A program made the position numbers and the translations under genes. The notes under the pieces are model-generated. The model was not told the DNA's origin. It did not search any database and was given only the letters and a program-made list of their open reading frames with translations. Of a DNA stretch of 64,000 nt, positions 35,766 to 45,059 are shown one piece after another. Each line of letters begins with the position of its first letter. The first letter of the stretch is position 1. Source of the DNA: Wenyingzhuangia fucanilytica (GTDB lineage: Bacteria; Bacteroidota; Bacteroidia; Flavobacteriales; Flavobacteriaceae); assembly GCF_001697185.1 (NCBI RefSeq), contig NZ_CP014224.1, forward strand, positions 2,836,501 through 2,900,500. The letters run 5' to 3'.

Positions 35766-35921
35766 ATGAGAGCTGCTACACAAAAATTAAATTACTTTGA
35801 ATTTATTAATAGAATTAAGAGCGATCCATATTTATACACCTCGGTATATAATGACGCGAAGAAAAATCTAACTCCCGAAGAGTTTAAAAGATTACAACAA
35901 AAATTATCTATGGGTAAATAA
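35766..35921 (+). CDS. Small 51-residue protein under site F
   Basis: ATG at 35766, stop TAA at 35919-35921. The product starts MRAATQKLNYFEFINRI and ends FKRLQQKLSMGK; it is hydrophilic, has no signal peptide or membrane helix, and its LTPEEFKRLQQKL stretch should be helical. A good promoter with a repeat site precedes it and a hairpin terminator follows at 35934, so the unit is complete. No family is recognised. It may be a small effector or adaptor of the same circuit. Confidence 0.7.
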   Translation: MRAATQKLNYFEFINRIKSDPYLYTSVYNDAKKNLTPEEFKRLQQKLSMGK

Positions 35922-35933
35922 CGTTTTAAAACA

Positions 35934-35962
35934 AAAAAACCACCTCGGACTGAGATGGTTTT
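35934..35962 (+). terminator. Terminator of the 51-residue gene
   Basis: AAAACCACCTC and GAGATGGTTTT form a stem with one mismatch around a short loop, ending in T; it starts 12 bp after the stop codon. Confidence 0.65.
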
Positions 35963-35975
35963 GGGCTTTAAGTAG

Positions 35976-36049
35976 TGGTCCCACATGGGCTCGAACCATG
36001 GACCCCCTGATTATGAGTCAGGTGCTCTAACCAGCTGAGCTATGAGACC
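35976..36049 (-). tRNA. tRNA-Met (CAT anticodon)
   Basis: The cloverleaf is complete: acceptor GGTCTCA with TGGGACC, D arm GCTC...GAGC, anticodon stem CCTGA/TCAGG around the loop CTCATAA, T arm with GGTTCGAGC. The CAT anticodon fits elongator Met or the lysidine-modified Ile2; the D-arm and variable-loop sequence resemble elongator Met. No CCA is encoded. Confidence 0.9.
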
Positions 36050-36110
36050 TAAAGCGGTGGCAAATTTAATATATTTTTATATTCTCGCAAATAAAAACGA
36101 AGTTTATATT

Positions 36111-37082
36111 TTAGACTTTTCTCCCCATTAAATAATGTCCAAAAGCAATTAAGTTCTCTTTGGTTGATTCTGAAATAGATACGTCTTTTAATACATCAAA
36201 CGCTTTTTGAGTATAATCTTTAATTTCTTGTTGTATTCTATTTACAGCTAAAGATTTTATAAATAACTCTTTAGCAATTTTAACCTTTAATTCTAAATCA
36301 TCTTGGGGCTTTGTAAACAAACTTAACAACTGCTCTTGATCGTCTCCCTCAAGATTCTCTAACGCTTTTAAGTATAGAAAAGTTTTTTTATTTTCTATAA
36401 TATCCCCACCTACTTGTTTTCCAAAAGTTTCAGGATCTCCAAAAGCATCTAAATAATCATCTTGTAGTTGAAATGCCAATCCTAAATTTAGACCGTATTG
36501 GTACATCGCCTCGGCATCTTGTTCTGAAGCATCGGCTATAATAGCTCCCATTTTTAATGCTGCAGCCACCAAAACTGATGTTTTTAATCTAATCATTTCA
36601 ATATATTCTGATATAGAAACATCATTTCTATTTTCAAAATCCATATCGTGTTGCTGTCCCTCACAAACCTCTAATGCTGTTTGCTGAAACAATTTCATCA
36701 GTTTTTTATATGTATCTCCTTCATAAACCTCTAAATACTGATTGGCTAAAATCATCATGGCATCACCAGAAAGAATAGCTGTATTTACATCCCATTTTTC
36801 ATGAACTGTTGCTTTTCCTCTTCTTAAAGGAGCATCATCCATAATATCATCATGCAATAAGGTAAAGTTATGAAAAACCTCAACAGCCAAAGCAGCGTTT
36901 AATCCCTGCTTATAATCTTTACCAAAAGCATCAACACTCATTAATGTTAATAATGGCCTAATGCGCTTTCCACCCAGTTCTAATATATAATGAATAGGGT
37001 TATATAAAGTTGCTGGTTCTTTAAAAGTAGCTTTTTCTTTTAAAAAAGAAAGGAACGAATTTCTATATACTGTTAAATCCAA
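36111..37082 (-). CDS. Polyprenyl (farnesyl/geranylgeranyl-type) diphosphate synthase
   Basis: 323 residues, all-helical isoprenyl synthase. First Asp-rich motif DDIMD at 78-82 (LLHDDIMDDAPLRRG), second DDYLD at 208-212, and the GGKRIRP substrate lysine/arginine segment (38-43). It condenses isopentenyl diphosphate onto allylic diphosphates. Phe73 five residues before the first motif is the kind of bulky residue that limits chain length, so a short product is likely, but that is inference. A single gene, read toward the tRNA. Confidence 0.93.
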   Translation of the reverse strand: MDLTVYRNSFLSFLKEKATFKEPATLYNPIHYILELGGKRIRPLLTLMSVDAFGKDYKQGLNAALAVEVFHNFTLLHDDIMDDAPLRRGKATVHEKWDVNTAILSGDAMMILANQYLEVYEGDTYKKLMKLFQQTALEVCEGQQHDMDFENRNDVSISEYIEMIRLKTSVLVAAALKMGAIIADASEQDAEAMYQYGLNLGLAFQLQDDYLDAFGDPETFGKQVGGDIIENKKTFLYLKALENLEGDDQEQLLSLFTKPQDDLELKVKIAKELFIKSLAVNRIQQEIKDYTQKAFDVLKDVSISESTKENLIAFGHYLMGRKV

Positions 37083-37166
37083 TGAATATTTTTTTTGTAA
37101 AAGTAATACAATGGTTGACTTTACAAAAACCTAATATTAACAAATATTTATATTTACTTAAACTCA

Positions 37167-37207
37167 GGAAACTTTTTTGGTTCCTAGAGTTTCCCTACGT
37201 ATATTTG
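37167..37207 (+). promoter_or_regulatory. Promoter and possible operator of the TetR/RND operon
   Basis: TTTG (37176-37179), 20 bp, TATATTTG (37200-37207). An inverted pair GGAAAC (37167-37172) and GTTTCC (37189-37194) brackets the -33 element and could be the operator of the TetR regulator itself. The operator part is a guess from position. Confidence 0.55.
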
Positions 37208-37226
37208 CAATGAAAAATTAATAAAA

Positions 37227-37832
37227 ATGAAATGTAAAATACTTGAAAAAGCATCAGAAATGTTTTTAAGCCTTGGGTTTAAAAGCGTTACTATGGATGA
37301 TATTTCTAACGAATTAGCCATTTCTAAAAAAACATTATATACTCATTTTTCTACCAAAAAGAAATTAGTAGAATCTGTTTCTTTATACATGTTTGATATC
37401 ATAGATAATGGTATTCAAGGAATTTGTAAGAAAAAACAAAATCCTATTGAAGAACTTTTTGACATTAAAAGGTTTGTAAATAATATCTTAAAAAAAGAAG
37501 ATACTTCTCCTCAATATCAACTCCAAAAATTTTATCCTGATATTTTTGAAAGCCTAAGTAAAAAGCAATTTAACACCATGCTTATTTGCGTAAAGAACAA
37601 CCTAGAGAGAGGAATTAAAGATGGACTTTATAGAAGTGATTTAAATGTTGATTTTATTTCTCGTATTTATTTTACAGGTATGAGTGGAATTAAAAATGAA
37701 GATATTTACTCAAAAGAACAATTCAATCAAATGTGGCTAATAGATAGTTATTTAGAATATCATTTAAGAGCCATAACAACCGAAAAAGGACTAAACACAC
37801 TAACCCAAATACTTAACAACAATAAAGATTAA
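37227..37832 (+). CDS. TetR/AcrR family regulator
   Basis: 201 residues. N-terminal helix-turn-helix at about 18-50 (VTMDDISNELAISKKTLYTHF), followed by a variable ligand-binding helical domain. It begins an operon with tolC-, hlyD- and RND-type genes (3 bp to the next gene), so it most likely represses this pump and responds to a compound that the pump exports. The ATG at 37210 opens only a three-codon frame and was not used. Confidence 0.92.
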   Translation: MKCKILEKASEMFLSLGFKSVTMDDISNELAISKKTLYTHFSTKKKLVESVSLYMFDIIDNGIQGICKKKQNPIEELFDIKRFVNNILKKEDTSPQYQLQKFYPDIFESLSKKQFNTMLICVKNNLERGIKDGLYRSDLNVDFISRIYFTGMSGIKNEDIYSKEQFNQMWLIDSYLEYHLRAITTEKGLNTLTQILNNNKD

Positions 37833-37835
37833 TTT

Positions 37836-39176
37836 ATGAAAAAGAACTTTATTATTTACTTATGTTTTTTAGCATACTTAATAGTTCCCGCTCAAGAAAA
37901 AGTACAAACAAAGGTACAAGACAGTATCAAAACCAATTTTTCTTTACAGGAGGCCATTGAATTTGCTTTAGTAAACAACAGGAATTCTCAGAATGCAACT
38001 CATGATATTGAAGCTGCAAAACAACAAAAATGGGAAACCATTGCTATTGGATTACCTCAACTTAACGGGAAGATTGAATATAAAAATTATGTAAAATATC
38101 CTATTCCAGGAAATCAAACTGCAGGGGATTCTTTTATTAATTTTATTTTTCCAAAGCAAAGTCTTACACCGAGTGTTACTTTAAGTCAACTTATTTTTGA
38201 TGGTTCTTATATTGTAGGACTACAGTCTGCAAAAGTGTTTTTAGATATTTCTAAAAATGCAAAAGCCAAAACTGATCAAGAAATTACAAAAGGAGTTACT
38301 AGTGCTTATAGTAATGTTTTATTAACCGAAGAAAGTATCAAACTGATTCATAAAAACATTAAAAGTATAGAAGACAATCTACACGAATCTAAAGCAATGT
38401 TAGAAAACGGTTTTGCCGAAGAAGAAGACATAGAACAGCTTCAAATTACTTTAAACAACCTAAATAATAATTTAGAAAGTTTAGAAAGAATACATAATAT
38501 TTCTTTAAAAATGTTGAGGTTAACTTTAGGATTTATTGATGATGTAAACCTTACTCTTACAGAAGATTTACAAACTTTAATTACCCAAACCAAAGAACAG
38601 CCAACTGCTTTTAATGATTTTTCTGTATTCAATAATATAGATTACAAAATTGCCGAAAACGAAACCACCTCTAAAAAATTATTATACAAATTAGAGCAAG
38701 CTAAGTTATTACCGAGTATTAGTAGTTTCTTATCTGCAAATTATATTGGTAACAGTCACGATTTTACTTTTTTTGACAAAGACCAAACATGGTTATCAAC
38801 AGCTTTATTTGGAGTAAGTATTGACATTCCAATCTTTTCATCTTTTGCAAGTACAGCAAAACGTAAAAGAGCCAAAATAGAATGGTTAAAATCTCAAAAT
38901 AAATTAATTGATACTGAGGAACAAATACAAATCAACTACCAAACCATACAGTCCGATTTAGATTTGGCAATCAACACTCTTGATAACAAAAAACGAAATC
39001 TTAAATTGGCAGAACGCATAGAAAACAAAAACAATATTAAATACAAAGAAGGAATTGCAAGTAGTTTTGAATTAAGACAAGCACAAATGCAATTATACAG
39101 TAGTCAACAAGAATATTTACAAGCTATGGTTGATGTTATCAACAAAAAAGCAGAATTAAATGCATTACAAAACTAA
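37836..39176 (+). CDS. TolC-family outer-membrane efflux protein
   Basis: 446 residues with a signal peptide (NFIIYLCFLAYLIVPAQ). Two long TolC-type coiled-coil repeats; the SLQEAIEFALVNN start of the first (about 36-48) and the SSFELRQAQMQLYSSQQEYLQA segment near the end are typical. It forms the exit channel for the RND pump encoded next. The 3' end overlaps the longest frame of the adaptor gene, but not its likely start. Confidence 0.92.
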   Translation: MKKNFIIYLCFLAYLIVPAQEKVQTKVQDSIKTNFSLQEAIEFALVNNRNSQNATHDIEAAKQQKWETIAIGLPQLNGKIEYKNYVKYPIPGNQTAGDSFINFIFPKQSLTPSVTLSQLIFDGSYIVGLQSAKVFLDISKNAKAKTDQEITKGVTSAYSNVLLTEESIKLIHKNIKSIEDNLHESKAMLENGFAEEEDIEQLQITLNNLNNNLESLERIHNISLKMLRLTLGFIDDVNLTLTEDLQTLITQTKEQPTAFNDFSVFNNIDYKIAENETTSKKLLYKLEQAKLLPSISSFLSANYIGNSHDFTFFDKDQTWLSTALFGVSIDIPIFSSFASTAKRKRAKIEWLKSQNKLIDTEEQIQINYQTIQSDLDLAINTLDNKKRNLKLAERIENKNNIKYKEGIASSFELRQAQMQLYSSQQEYLQAMVDVINKKAELNALQN

Positions 39177-39198
39177 AATCGCTCTCAAAAATAGAATT

Positions 39199-40332
39199 AT
39201 GAAAAAATTATTATTCGCCATAGCTGCAACTACCATGATTGCGTGTGGATCTAAAAAAGAACAAACAATTGCAGATATTATTGCAACTAAAAATATAAAA
39301 GAAATTAAAGCCAAAAGAGCTCTACTTCTTACGGATGTAAAACAATTAGATCTTGCTATATCAGAATTAGATACTGTTAAAAAAACTACATTAGTTTCAA
39401 CTTTATTAACATCTACCACAGATTTTTATCACTATGTAGAAGTACAAGGAAATGTAGAAACCAAACAAAACTTAATTCTTTACCCAGAAATTAACGGTAC
39501 TTTAAAATCTGTATTAGTTAAAGAAGGGCAACAAGTTAGTAAAGGACAAACTATTGCTATTATAGACGATTCTGGTTTAAACGACCAATTGGCTCAATTA
39601 GAAGCAGATGCCGAGTTAGCAAAAACTACTTTTGAAAGACAAGAGCGTTTGTGGAATCAAAAAATAGGTTCTGAAATTCAGTTCTTACAAGCTAAAACAG
39701 CATATGCTGCTAAATCTAAAGCTGTTGACAATCTAAAAGCACAAATTGCAAAAACACAATTAAAAGCACCTTTTAGCGGAATTGTAGATGATATTATTAC
39801 CGATGCAGGATCATTTGTTATGCCTGGTCAATCTCCAATTATACGTTTGGTTAATTTAAGCAATATGACCATTAGCGCAGAAATTCCTGAAACTTTTATC
39901 AAATATGTTAAAAAAGGAAAAAAAGTAGATTTATACATTCCTGTGTTAAATGCACAAGCAGAAACTACTATTACACAAGCAGGAAATTACATCAATCCAA
40001 ACAACAGAAAGTTTAAGGTAGAAATGAACATCCCAAGTAATATTGCAGCAAAGCCAAACATGTCGGTACACTTGAATATTAATGATTATCACAACGAAGC
40101 GGCTATTTTAATTCCACAAAGCATTATTTCAGAAAACGAAAACAATAAAGAATACATCTTTACTGTGGCTAAAAAAGGGAACTCATACATCGCTCAAAGA
40201 ACATTTATTGAGTTAGGTAGAACTAACAAAAATGATGTTGAGGTAATCAAAGGGTTAGAACCAAACACTATGATTATTATAGAAGGAGCAAGATCTGTAA
40301 AAGAAGGTCAAGAAGTAACTATTTCAAAATAA
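39199..40332 (+). CDS. RND periplasmic adaptor (HlyD/AcrA-type lipoprotein)
   Basis: The start is placed at the ATG at 39199, which gives a lipoprotein signal (MKKLLFAIAATTMIAC, cleavage before Cys16); the frame from 39160 would hide it. 377 residues: coiled-coil start (25-60), lipoyl/barrel-sandwich halves (VEVQGNVETKQ... and KAPFSGIVDDI) around a helical hairpin (about 130-190), beta-barrel and membrane-proximal domains. Links the RND transporter to the TolC channel. Confidence 0.92.
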   Translation: MKKLLFAIAATTMIACGSKKEQTIADIIATKNIKEIKAKRALLLTDVKQLDLAISELDTVKKTTLVSTLLTSTTDFYHYVEVQGNVETKQNLILYPEINGTLKSVLVKEGQQVSKGQTIAIIDDSGLNDQLAQLEADAELAKTTFERQERLWNQKIGSEIQFLQAKTAYAAKSKAVDNLKAQIAKTQLKAPFSGIVDDIITDAGSFVMPGQSPIIRLVNLSNMTISAEIPETFIKYVKKGKKVDLYIPVLNAQAETTITQAGNYINPNNRKFKVEMNIPSNIAAKPNMSVHLNINDYHNEAAILIPQSIISENENNKEYIFTVAKKGNSYIAQRTFIELGRTNKNDVEVIKGLEPNTMIIIEGARSVKEGQEVTISK

Positions 40333-40339
40333 GTTTATC

Positions 40340-43300
40340 ATGTCCGAAAACAAAAAAACAAATAAAGAATTCGCATGGTCGTCGTGGGCTATAAACAATA
40401 AAACCACCATGTATGTATTGGCTGCCTTAGCACTAATACTAGGAATATCAGCCTATAACAACCTACCTCGTGAAAGTTTTCCCGAAGTTAAAGAAACTAA
40501 AATATACATAAGCGCTCCTTATCCTGGAAACACAGCAGAAGATATAGAACGTTTAATTGTAGATCCTTTAGAAGATCAACTAGAAAATGTTAGTAATGTT
40601 ACAGAAATCACTTCAACTTCTCAAGAAGATTACGGGATTATTGTAATTGAGTTTGATGAAAAAATTACTGTAGAAGCTGCAAAGCAAAAAGTAAAAGATG
40701 AGGTAGATGGTGTTAAAGCTGGAGAAGACTGGCCTACTTTTAACGGTGCCAAGGTAGACCCTGCTGTTTTTGACCTAAACATTTCTGAGGAAATGCCAAT
40801 CTTAAACATCAACTTAACTGGTGATTATACAGTAGAAAAACTAAAATCTTTTGCAGAACTTTTAGAAGATGAAATTGAAGGACTTTCTGAAATCAAAAAA
40901 GTTGACATCAGAGGAGCACAGGAGCAAGAAGTAGAAATTGCTGTTGATGTTTTTAAAATGTCTGCTGCTCAAGTTAGCTTTGATGATATTATTAATGCTA
41001 TCAAACAAGAAAACATCACCATGTCTGCCGGTAACCTTATTACTAGCGGACAACGTAGAACTATTAGAATTTTAGGAGAAGTAGAAAATCCTAATGAGCT
41101 AAAAGACTTTGTAATTAAAAGACAAGGTGGGGTTATTTATTTAAGAGATGTTGCTCAAGTATTTTTCCACGAAAAAGAAAAAACAACCTATGCTCGTGAA
41201 TGGGGTAAAACCGTAGTAATGCTAGACGTTAAAAAACGTGCTGGTAAGAACATGGTAGAAGCTGCGAATAAAATAAAAGAAATTATTAAAAATGCAGAAG
41301 CAAATTATTTACCAGGAGATTTACACGTAACCATTAGTAACGATCAATCTTCTAACACACTAAACCAAGTTGATGACTTAGTAAACAACATCATATTTGG
41401 TATTTTATTAGTGGTAATGGTATTGATGTTCTTCTTAGGTTTTAGAAATGCATTGTTTGTTGGTTTTGCCATTCCTATGTCTATGTTTATGTCCTTTTGG
41501 ATCATAGAATTATTAGGCTACACCATGAACACCATGATTCTTTTTGGATTAATTATGGGATTAGGAATGTTGGTAGACAACGGTATTGTGGTTGTAGAAA
41601 ACGTATTCCGTTTGATGGATGAAGAAGGAATGACCAGAAAAGAAGCTGCCAAAAAAGGAATTGGTGAAATTGCTTTCCCTATTATTATTTCTACAGCAAC
41701 AACTGTAGCTGCTTTTATTCCGCTTGGACTATGGCCAGGTATTATGGGGCAGTTTATGAAATACTTCCCTATTACTTTATCTATCGTATTAGGTTCATCA
41801 TTATTTGTAGCTATTTTCTTTAACTCTGTATTGGTTTCTCAATTTATGACCGTTGGAGAGAAAAAACTTACTTATAAGCAATTAACCAGATTGACCATTA
41901 TTTTATGTGGATTTGGTATTCCAATCATGTTATTTGGAGGTGCTGTTCACGGATTTGGAAGTTTAATGGTAGTTACCTGTATTTTATTTTGGTTATACAG
42001 ATTGTTTATTAAAAACGGAGCTATTTTCTTTCAAGAAAGAATTTTAACATCATTTGAAAATGGTTACGAAAAAGTACTTCGTTTTTCTTTAAGTAGCTGG
42101 AGACCTTATGTGTTTTTAGGAGGGACTTTTGTATTGTTAATAGCTTCTTTTATGGTGTTTGGAGGATCTGTTGCTTCTGGAAAAACTCAAGTTGAATTTT
42201 TCCCAGACAACAAGCCTAATCAGATTATTGTATATCTAGAATACCCACAAGGAACAGATATCGAAAAAACAAATGCCATTACTAAAGAAATAGAAAACCG
42301 TGTTTTTAATATTTTAAATGGTGATGAATACACAGACAACGGATACAACTTTTTAGTTGAATCAGCAGTCTCTCAAGTAGGAATGGGTGCAGGGAACCCA
42401 AATACTGATGGTAACGATTCTGAAATGCCTCACAAAGGTAAAATTACTGCTACCATGAGAGAGTACAAATACCGTAGAGGAGCAGATTCAGAATTATTAA
42501 GACAAAAAGTTCAAGAAGACTTAAAAGATCGTTATCCTGGTCTTGCTATTTCTGTAGAAAAAGATGCTGCTGGACCTCCTGCTGGATATCCAATTAACAT
42601 AGAAATTCAAGGAAATGACTACGATGAATTGGTTTCGGTTGCTGCAAGAATGCAAAAATTTATATCAGCTCGTAACATTCCTGGTATTGATGAGTTAAAA
42701 ATTGACGTAAACAAAGCAAAACCTTCTATGGAAGTTTATGTTGATAGAAAAAAAGCTGGAGCTTTAGGAGTACCAGTAGTTATGGTTGCCAACCAACTTA
42801 GACGTTCTATTTTTGGAGAAAAAGCTAGTGTTTATAAAGAAGATGGTGAAGATTACGACATTTATGTTCGTTTTAAAAAGGAAGATAGAACCAACACTAG
42901 TTTGTTGTTTAATCAAAACGTAATTTTCCGTGATCAAAATGATGGACAAATTAAGGAAGTGCCTATTTCTGCTTTAATTTCTCGTAGAAACACTTCATCT
43001 TTTAGTGCTATTAAGCATAAAAACGGAGTTCGTACGGTGGTTGTTTACTCTGCATTGGCTCCAGGTTATAAAGATGCTGCTGCTGTGGTAAAACAAATTG
43101 AATTAGAAATGGCTGATTTTGAATCTCCAAAAAACATCTCATTTGATTTTACAGGACAAATAGAAGAGCAAAACAAACAAATGAGTTTCTTAATGGGAGC
43201 TTTAATGACTGGTTTAGGATTGATTATGTTTATTCTAGTTTTCCAATTTAACTCTATAACAAAACCAGCTATTATTATGGTGGCAATCTTCTTAAGTTTT

Positions 43301-43789
43301 ACAGGAGTATTCTTTGGAATCATTGGTATGGGAATGAGTTTTGTGATTATGATGACCATGATGGGAATTATTTCTCTAGCCGGAATTGTGGTAAATAACG
43401 GAGTGGTATTATTAGACTACACCCAACTGTTATTTGATAGAAAAGCAGAAGAGTTAAATCTTCCTGAAGACGAAGTAATTTCTATTGAACACGCTTTTGA
43501 AGCCATAGTACAAGGAGGTAAAGCACGTTTAAGACCCGTAATTTTAACAGCTATCACCACTGTTTTAGGATTAATTCCTTTGGCTATTGGATTTAACATT
43601 GATTTCTTTGCCTTGTTTAACACAGGAAACCCAAATATTTATATGGGAGGAGATAATGTTATTTTCTGGGGACCATTAGCATGGACAGTTATTTTTGGAT
43701 TGACCTTTGCTACTTTCCTTACCTTGATTATTGTGCCAGTAATGTTTTATTTACTACACAGAATTAAAGTAAAAGTGAAAAATAAATAA
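40340..43789 (+). CDS. RND efflux transporter, inner-membrane subunit
   Basis: 1149 residues, longer than the usual ~1040 because of loops around the second periplasmic section and between helices. Twelve membrane helices in two halves; TM4-type motif GLGMLVDNGIVVVENVF with the proton-relay aspartate, and its partner GIVVNNGVVLLDY in the second half. The porter-domain starts (LPRESFPEVKETKIYISAPYP) are standard. Proton-driven export of drugs, fatty acids or similar compounds. Substrate unknown. Ends the TetR operon. Confidence 0.95.
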   Translation: MSENKKTNKEFAWSSWAINNKTTMYVLAALALILGISAYNNLPRESFPEVKETKIYISAPYPGNTAEDIERLIVDPLEDQLENVSNVTEITSTSQEDYGIIVIEFDEKITVEAAKQKVKDEVDGVKAGEDWPTFNGAKVDPAVFDLNISEEMPILNINLTGDYTVEKLKSFAELLEDEIEGLSEIKKVDIRGAQEQEVEIAVDVFKMSAAQVSFDDIINAIKQENITMSAGNLITSGQRRTIRILGEVENPNELKDFVIKRQGGVIYLRDVAQVFFHEKEKTTYAREWGKTVVMLDVKKRAGKNMVEAANKIKEIIKNAEANYLPGDLHVTISNDQSSNTLNQVDDLVNNIIFGILLVVMVLMFFLGFRNALFVGFAIPMSMFMSFWIIELLGYTMNTMILFGLIMGLGMLVDNGIVVVENVFRLMDEEGMTRKEAAKKGIGEIAFPIIISTATTVAAFIPLGLWPGIMGQFMKYFPITLSIVLGSSLFVAIFFNSVLVSQFMTVGEKKLTYKQLTRLTIILCGFGIPIMLFGGAVHGFGSLMVVTCILFWLYRLFIKNGAIFFQERILTSFENGYEKVLRFSLSSWRPYVFLGGTFVLLIASFMVFGGSVASGKTQVEFFPDNKPNQIIVYLEYPQGTDIEKTNAITKEIENRVFNILNGDEYTDNGYNFLVESAVSQVGMGAGNPNTDGNDSEMPHKGKITATMREYKYRRGADSELLRQKVQEDLKDRYPGLAISVEKDAAGPPAGYPINIEIQGNDYDELVSVAARMQKFISARNIPGIDELKIDVNKAKPSMEVYVDRKKAGALGVPVVMVANQLRRSIFGEKASVYKEDGEDYDIYVRFKKEDRTNTSLLFNQNVIFRDQNDGQIKEVPISALISRRNTSSFSAIKHKNGVRTVVVYSALAPGYKDAAAVVKQIELEMADFESPKNISFDFTGQIEEQNKQMSFLMGALMTGLGLIMFILVFQFNSITKPAIIMVAIFLSFTGVFFGIIGMGMSFVIMMTMMGIISLAGIVVNNGVVLLDYTQLLFDRKAEELNLPEDEVISIEHAFEAIVQGGKARLRPVILTAITTVLGLIPLAIGFNIDFFALFNTGNPNIYMGGDNVIFWGPLAWTVIFGLTFATFLTLIIVPVMFYLLHRIKVKVKNK

Positions 43790-43809
43790 AAAAAATCTAT
43801 TATATAAAG

Positions 43810-43843
43810 AAAAAAGGACTGTGTATAAACACAGTCCTTTTTT
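43810..43843 (+). terminator. Terminator of the RND operon
   Basis: AAAAAAGGACTGTGT, ATAA loop, ACACAGTCCTTTTTT: a perfect 15-bp stem. Confidence 0.9.
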
Positions 43844-43898
43844 CCTTTTATCTAATCATTAATTAACATTTGAAGGGAACAAAAAACTCTTATTTTAG

Positions 43899-43906
43899 TA
43901 TTTTTG
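43899..43906 (+). promoter_or_regulatory. -7 element placed for a leaderless mRNA
   Basis: TATTTTTG ends four bases before the ATG at 43911. Since initiation is expected about 5-7 bases after this element, the mRNA would start at or next to the ATG. No TTTG at the proper -33 spacing. Confidence 0.5.
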
Positions 43907-43910
43907 CGGC

Positions 43911-44501
43911 ATGAAAAAATTGTTATTGATTGCTTTATTAGTACTAGGTACAAATTTTGCAAAAGCTCAAGAAGACAAAACCAGTATTTCTGCTGGATAC
44001 ACATCGGTTAAATTAAAAATTAAACTAGACATCCCTGATCATGATGTAAGCGAAACTGAATCAATGAATGCTACTGGTTTTTTTATTGGCTTGATGAGAG
44101 AAATTCAAATCAACTCTAAATACAGTTTTAAACCAGGAGTAATATATACAAACCTGTCTTCTGATGAAGGAAATAATGATGATAAAATAGAATATATTCA
44201 AATTCCATTTTTATTTAACTATTATCCAAACGAAAAAGTATTTTTATCAGCTGGACCAAAGGTTGACTATCTTATAGAAGATCAAACCGAAGATGGGTTT
44301 CATAAAATCTCATTAGCTCTAGGTTTAGGAATAGGATTTGAACTATCTAAAAAATTAGATATTATTGCAAATTATTCTATCCAGTTGTCTGATAGTTTAG
44401 GTGATGAATATGATGATAATTTATCTAGTGATGCTAATACAGATATAAACACATCATTAAAACAAAACTTTTTTAATATAGGATTAGCGTACAACTTTTA
44501 A
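43911..44501 (+). CDS. PorT-like outer-membrane beta-barrel protein
   Basis: 196 residues with a signal peptide (KKLLLIALLVLGTNFAKAQ) and about eight amphipathic strands, closing with FFNIGLAYNF, the aromatic C-terminus of outer-membrane barrels. An acidic loop (YDDNLSSDANTD) faces outwards. The general family (outer membrane beta-barrel, PorT/OmpA-like) is clear, the function is not. A single-gene unit with its own terminator. Confidence 0.75.
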   Translation: MKKLLLIALLVLGTNFAKAQEDKTSISAGYTSVKLKIKLDIPDHDVSETESMNATGFFIGLMREIQINSKYSFKPGVIYTNLSSDEGNNDDKIEYIQIPFLFNYYPNEKVFLSAGPKVDYLIEDQTEDGFHKISLALGLGIGFELSKKLDIIANYSIQLSDSLGDEYDDNLSSDANTDINTSLKQNFFNIGLAYNF

Positions 44502-44523
44502 ACTCAACATATAAATATTATAG

Positions 44524-44556
44524 AAAGCCTCGAATCTTTAAAAGATTCGAGGCTTT
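44524..44556 (+). terminator. Terminator after the barrel protein gene
   Basis: AAAGCCTCGAATCTT and its complement around TAA; a 15-bp stem followed by TATTTTTATTTT. The recX gene begins 17 bp later. Confidence 0.88.
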
Positions 44557-44573
44557 ATTTTTATTTTAGCTTT

Positions 44574-45050
44574 ATGCAAAACAAAAAAACATACACTGTA
44601 GAAGAAGCCAAAAGAGCTTTAGAAAATTATTGTGTATACCAAGATAGATGTCATAAAGAGGTAGAAGAAAAATTAGCTAAAATGGGCATGATTCCTCAAG
44701 CCTGTGAAGTAATCATTTTGCATTTAATGGAACATAACTTTTTAAACGAAGAACGCTTTTCTAAAAGTTTTGCCAGAGGTAAATTCAGAATAAAAAAATA
44801 TGGAAAAGTAAGAATTACTCAAGAACTTAAATTCAGAAATATTTCAGACTATAATATCAAAACAGCACTAAAAGAAATTGATGAAAACGAATATATAGAA
44901 ACACTTTACAACTTGTCTTCTCAAAAATGGGAAAGCACCAAAGAATCTAACTTCTATAAAAAGAAAAAAAAGGTTGCTGATTTTTTACTTAGAAAAGGAT
45001 ATGAATCTAGCTTGATTTATGAAGCATTATCTGAATACAATCAATCATAA
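44574..45050 (+). CDS. recX: RecX family regulator of recombination
   Basis: 158 residues, all-helical with three repeated three-helix units; LENYCVYQDRCHKEVEEKL, LNEERFSKSFARGKFRIKKYGKVRI and KVADFLLRKGYESSLIYEAL are characteristic of RecX. It modulates RecA filaments. recA is not in the window. An isolated gene with a terminator directly upstream. Confidence 0.93.
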   Translation: MQNKKTYTVEEAKRALENYCVYQDRCHKEVEEKLAKMGMIPQACEVIILHLMEHNFLNEERFSKSFARGKFRIKKYGKVRITQELKFRNISDYNIKTALKEIDENEYIETLYNLSSQKWESTKESNFYKKKKKVADFLLRKGYESSLIYEALSEYNQS

Positions 45051-45059
45051 ACAATAAAA

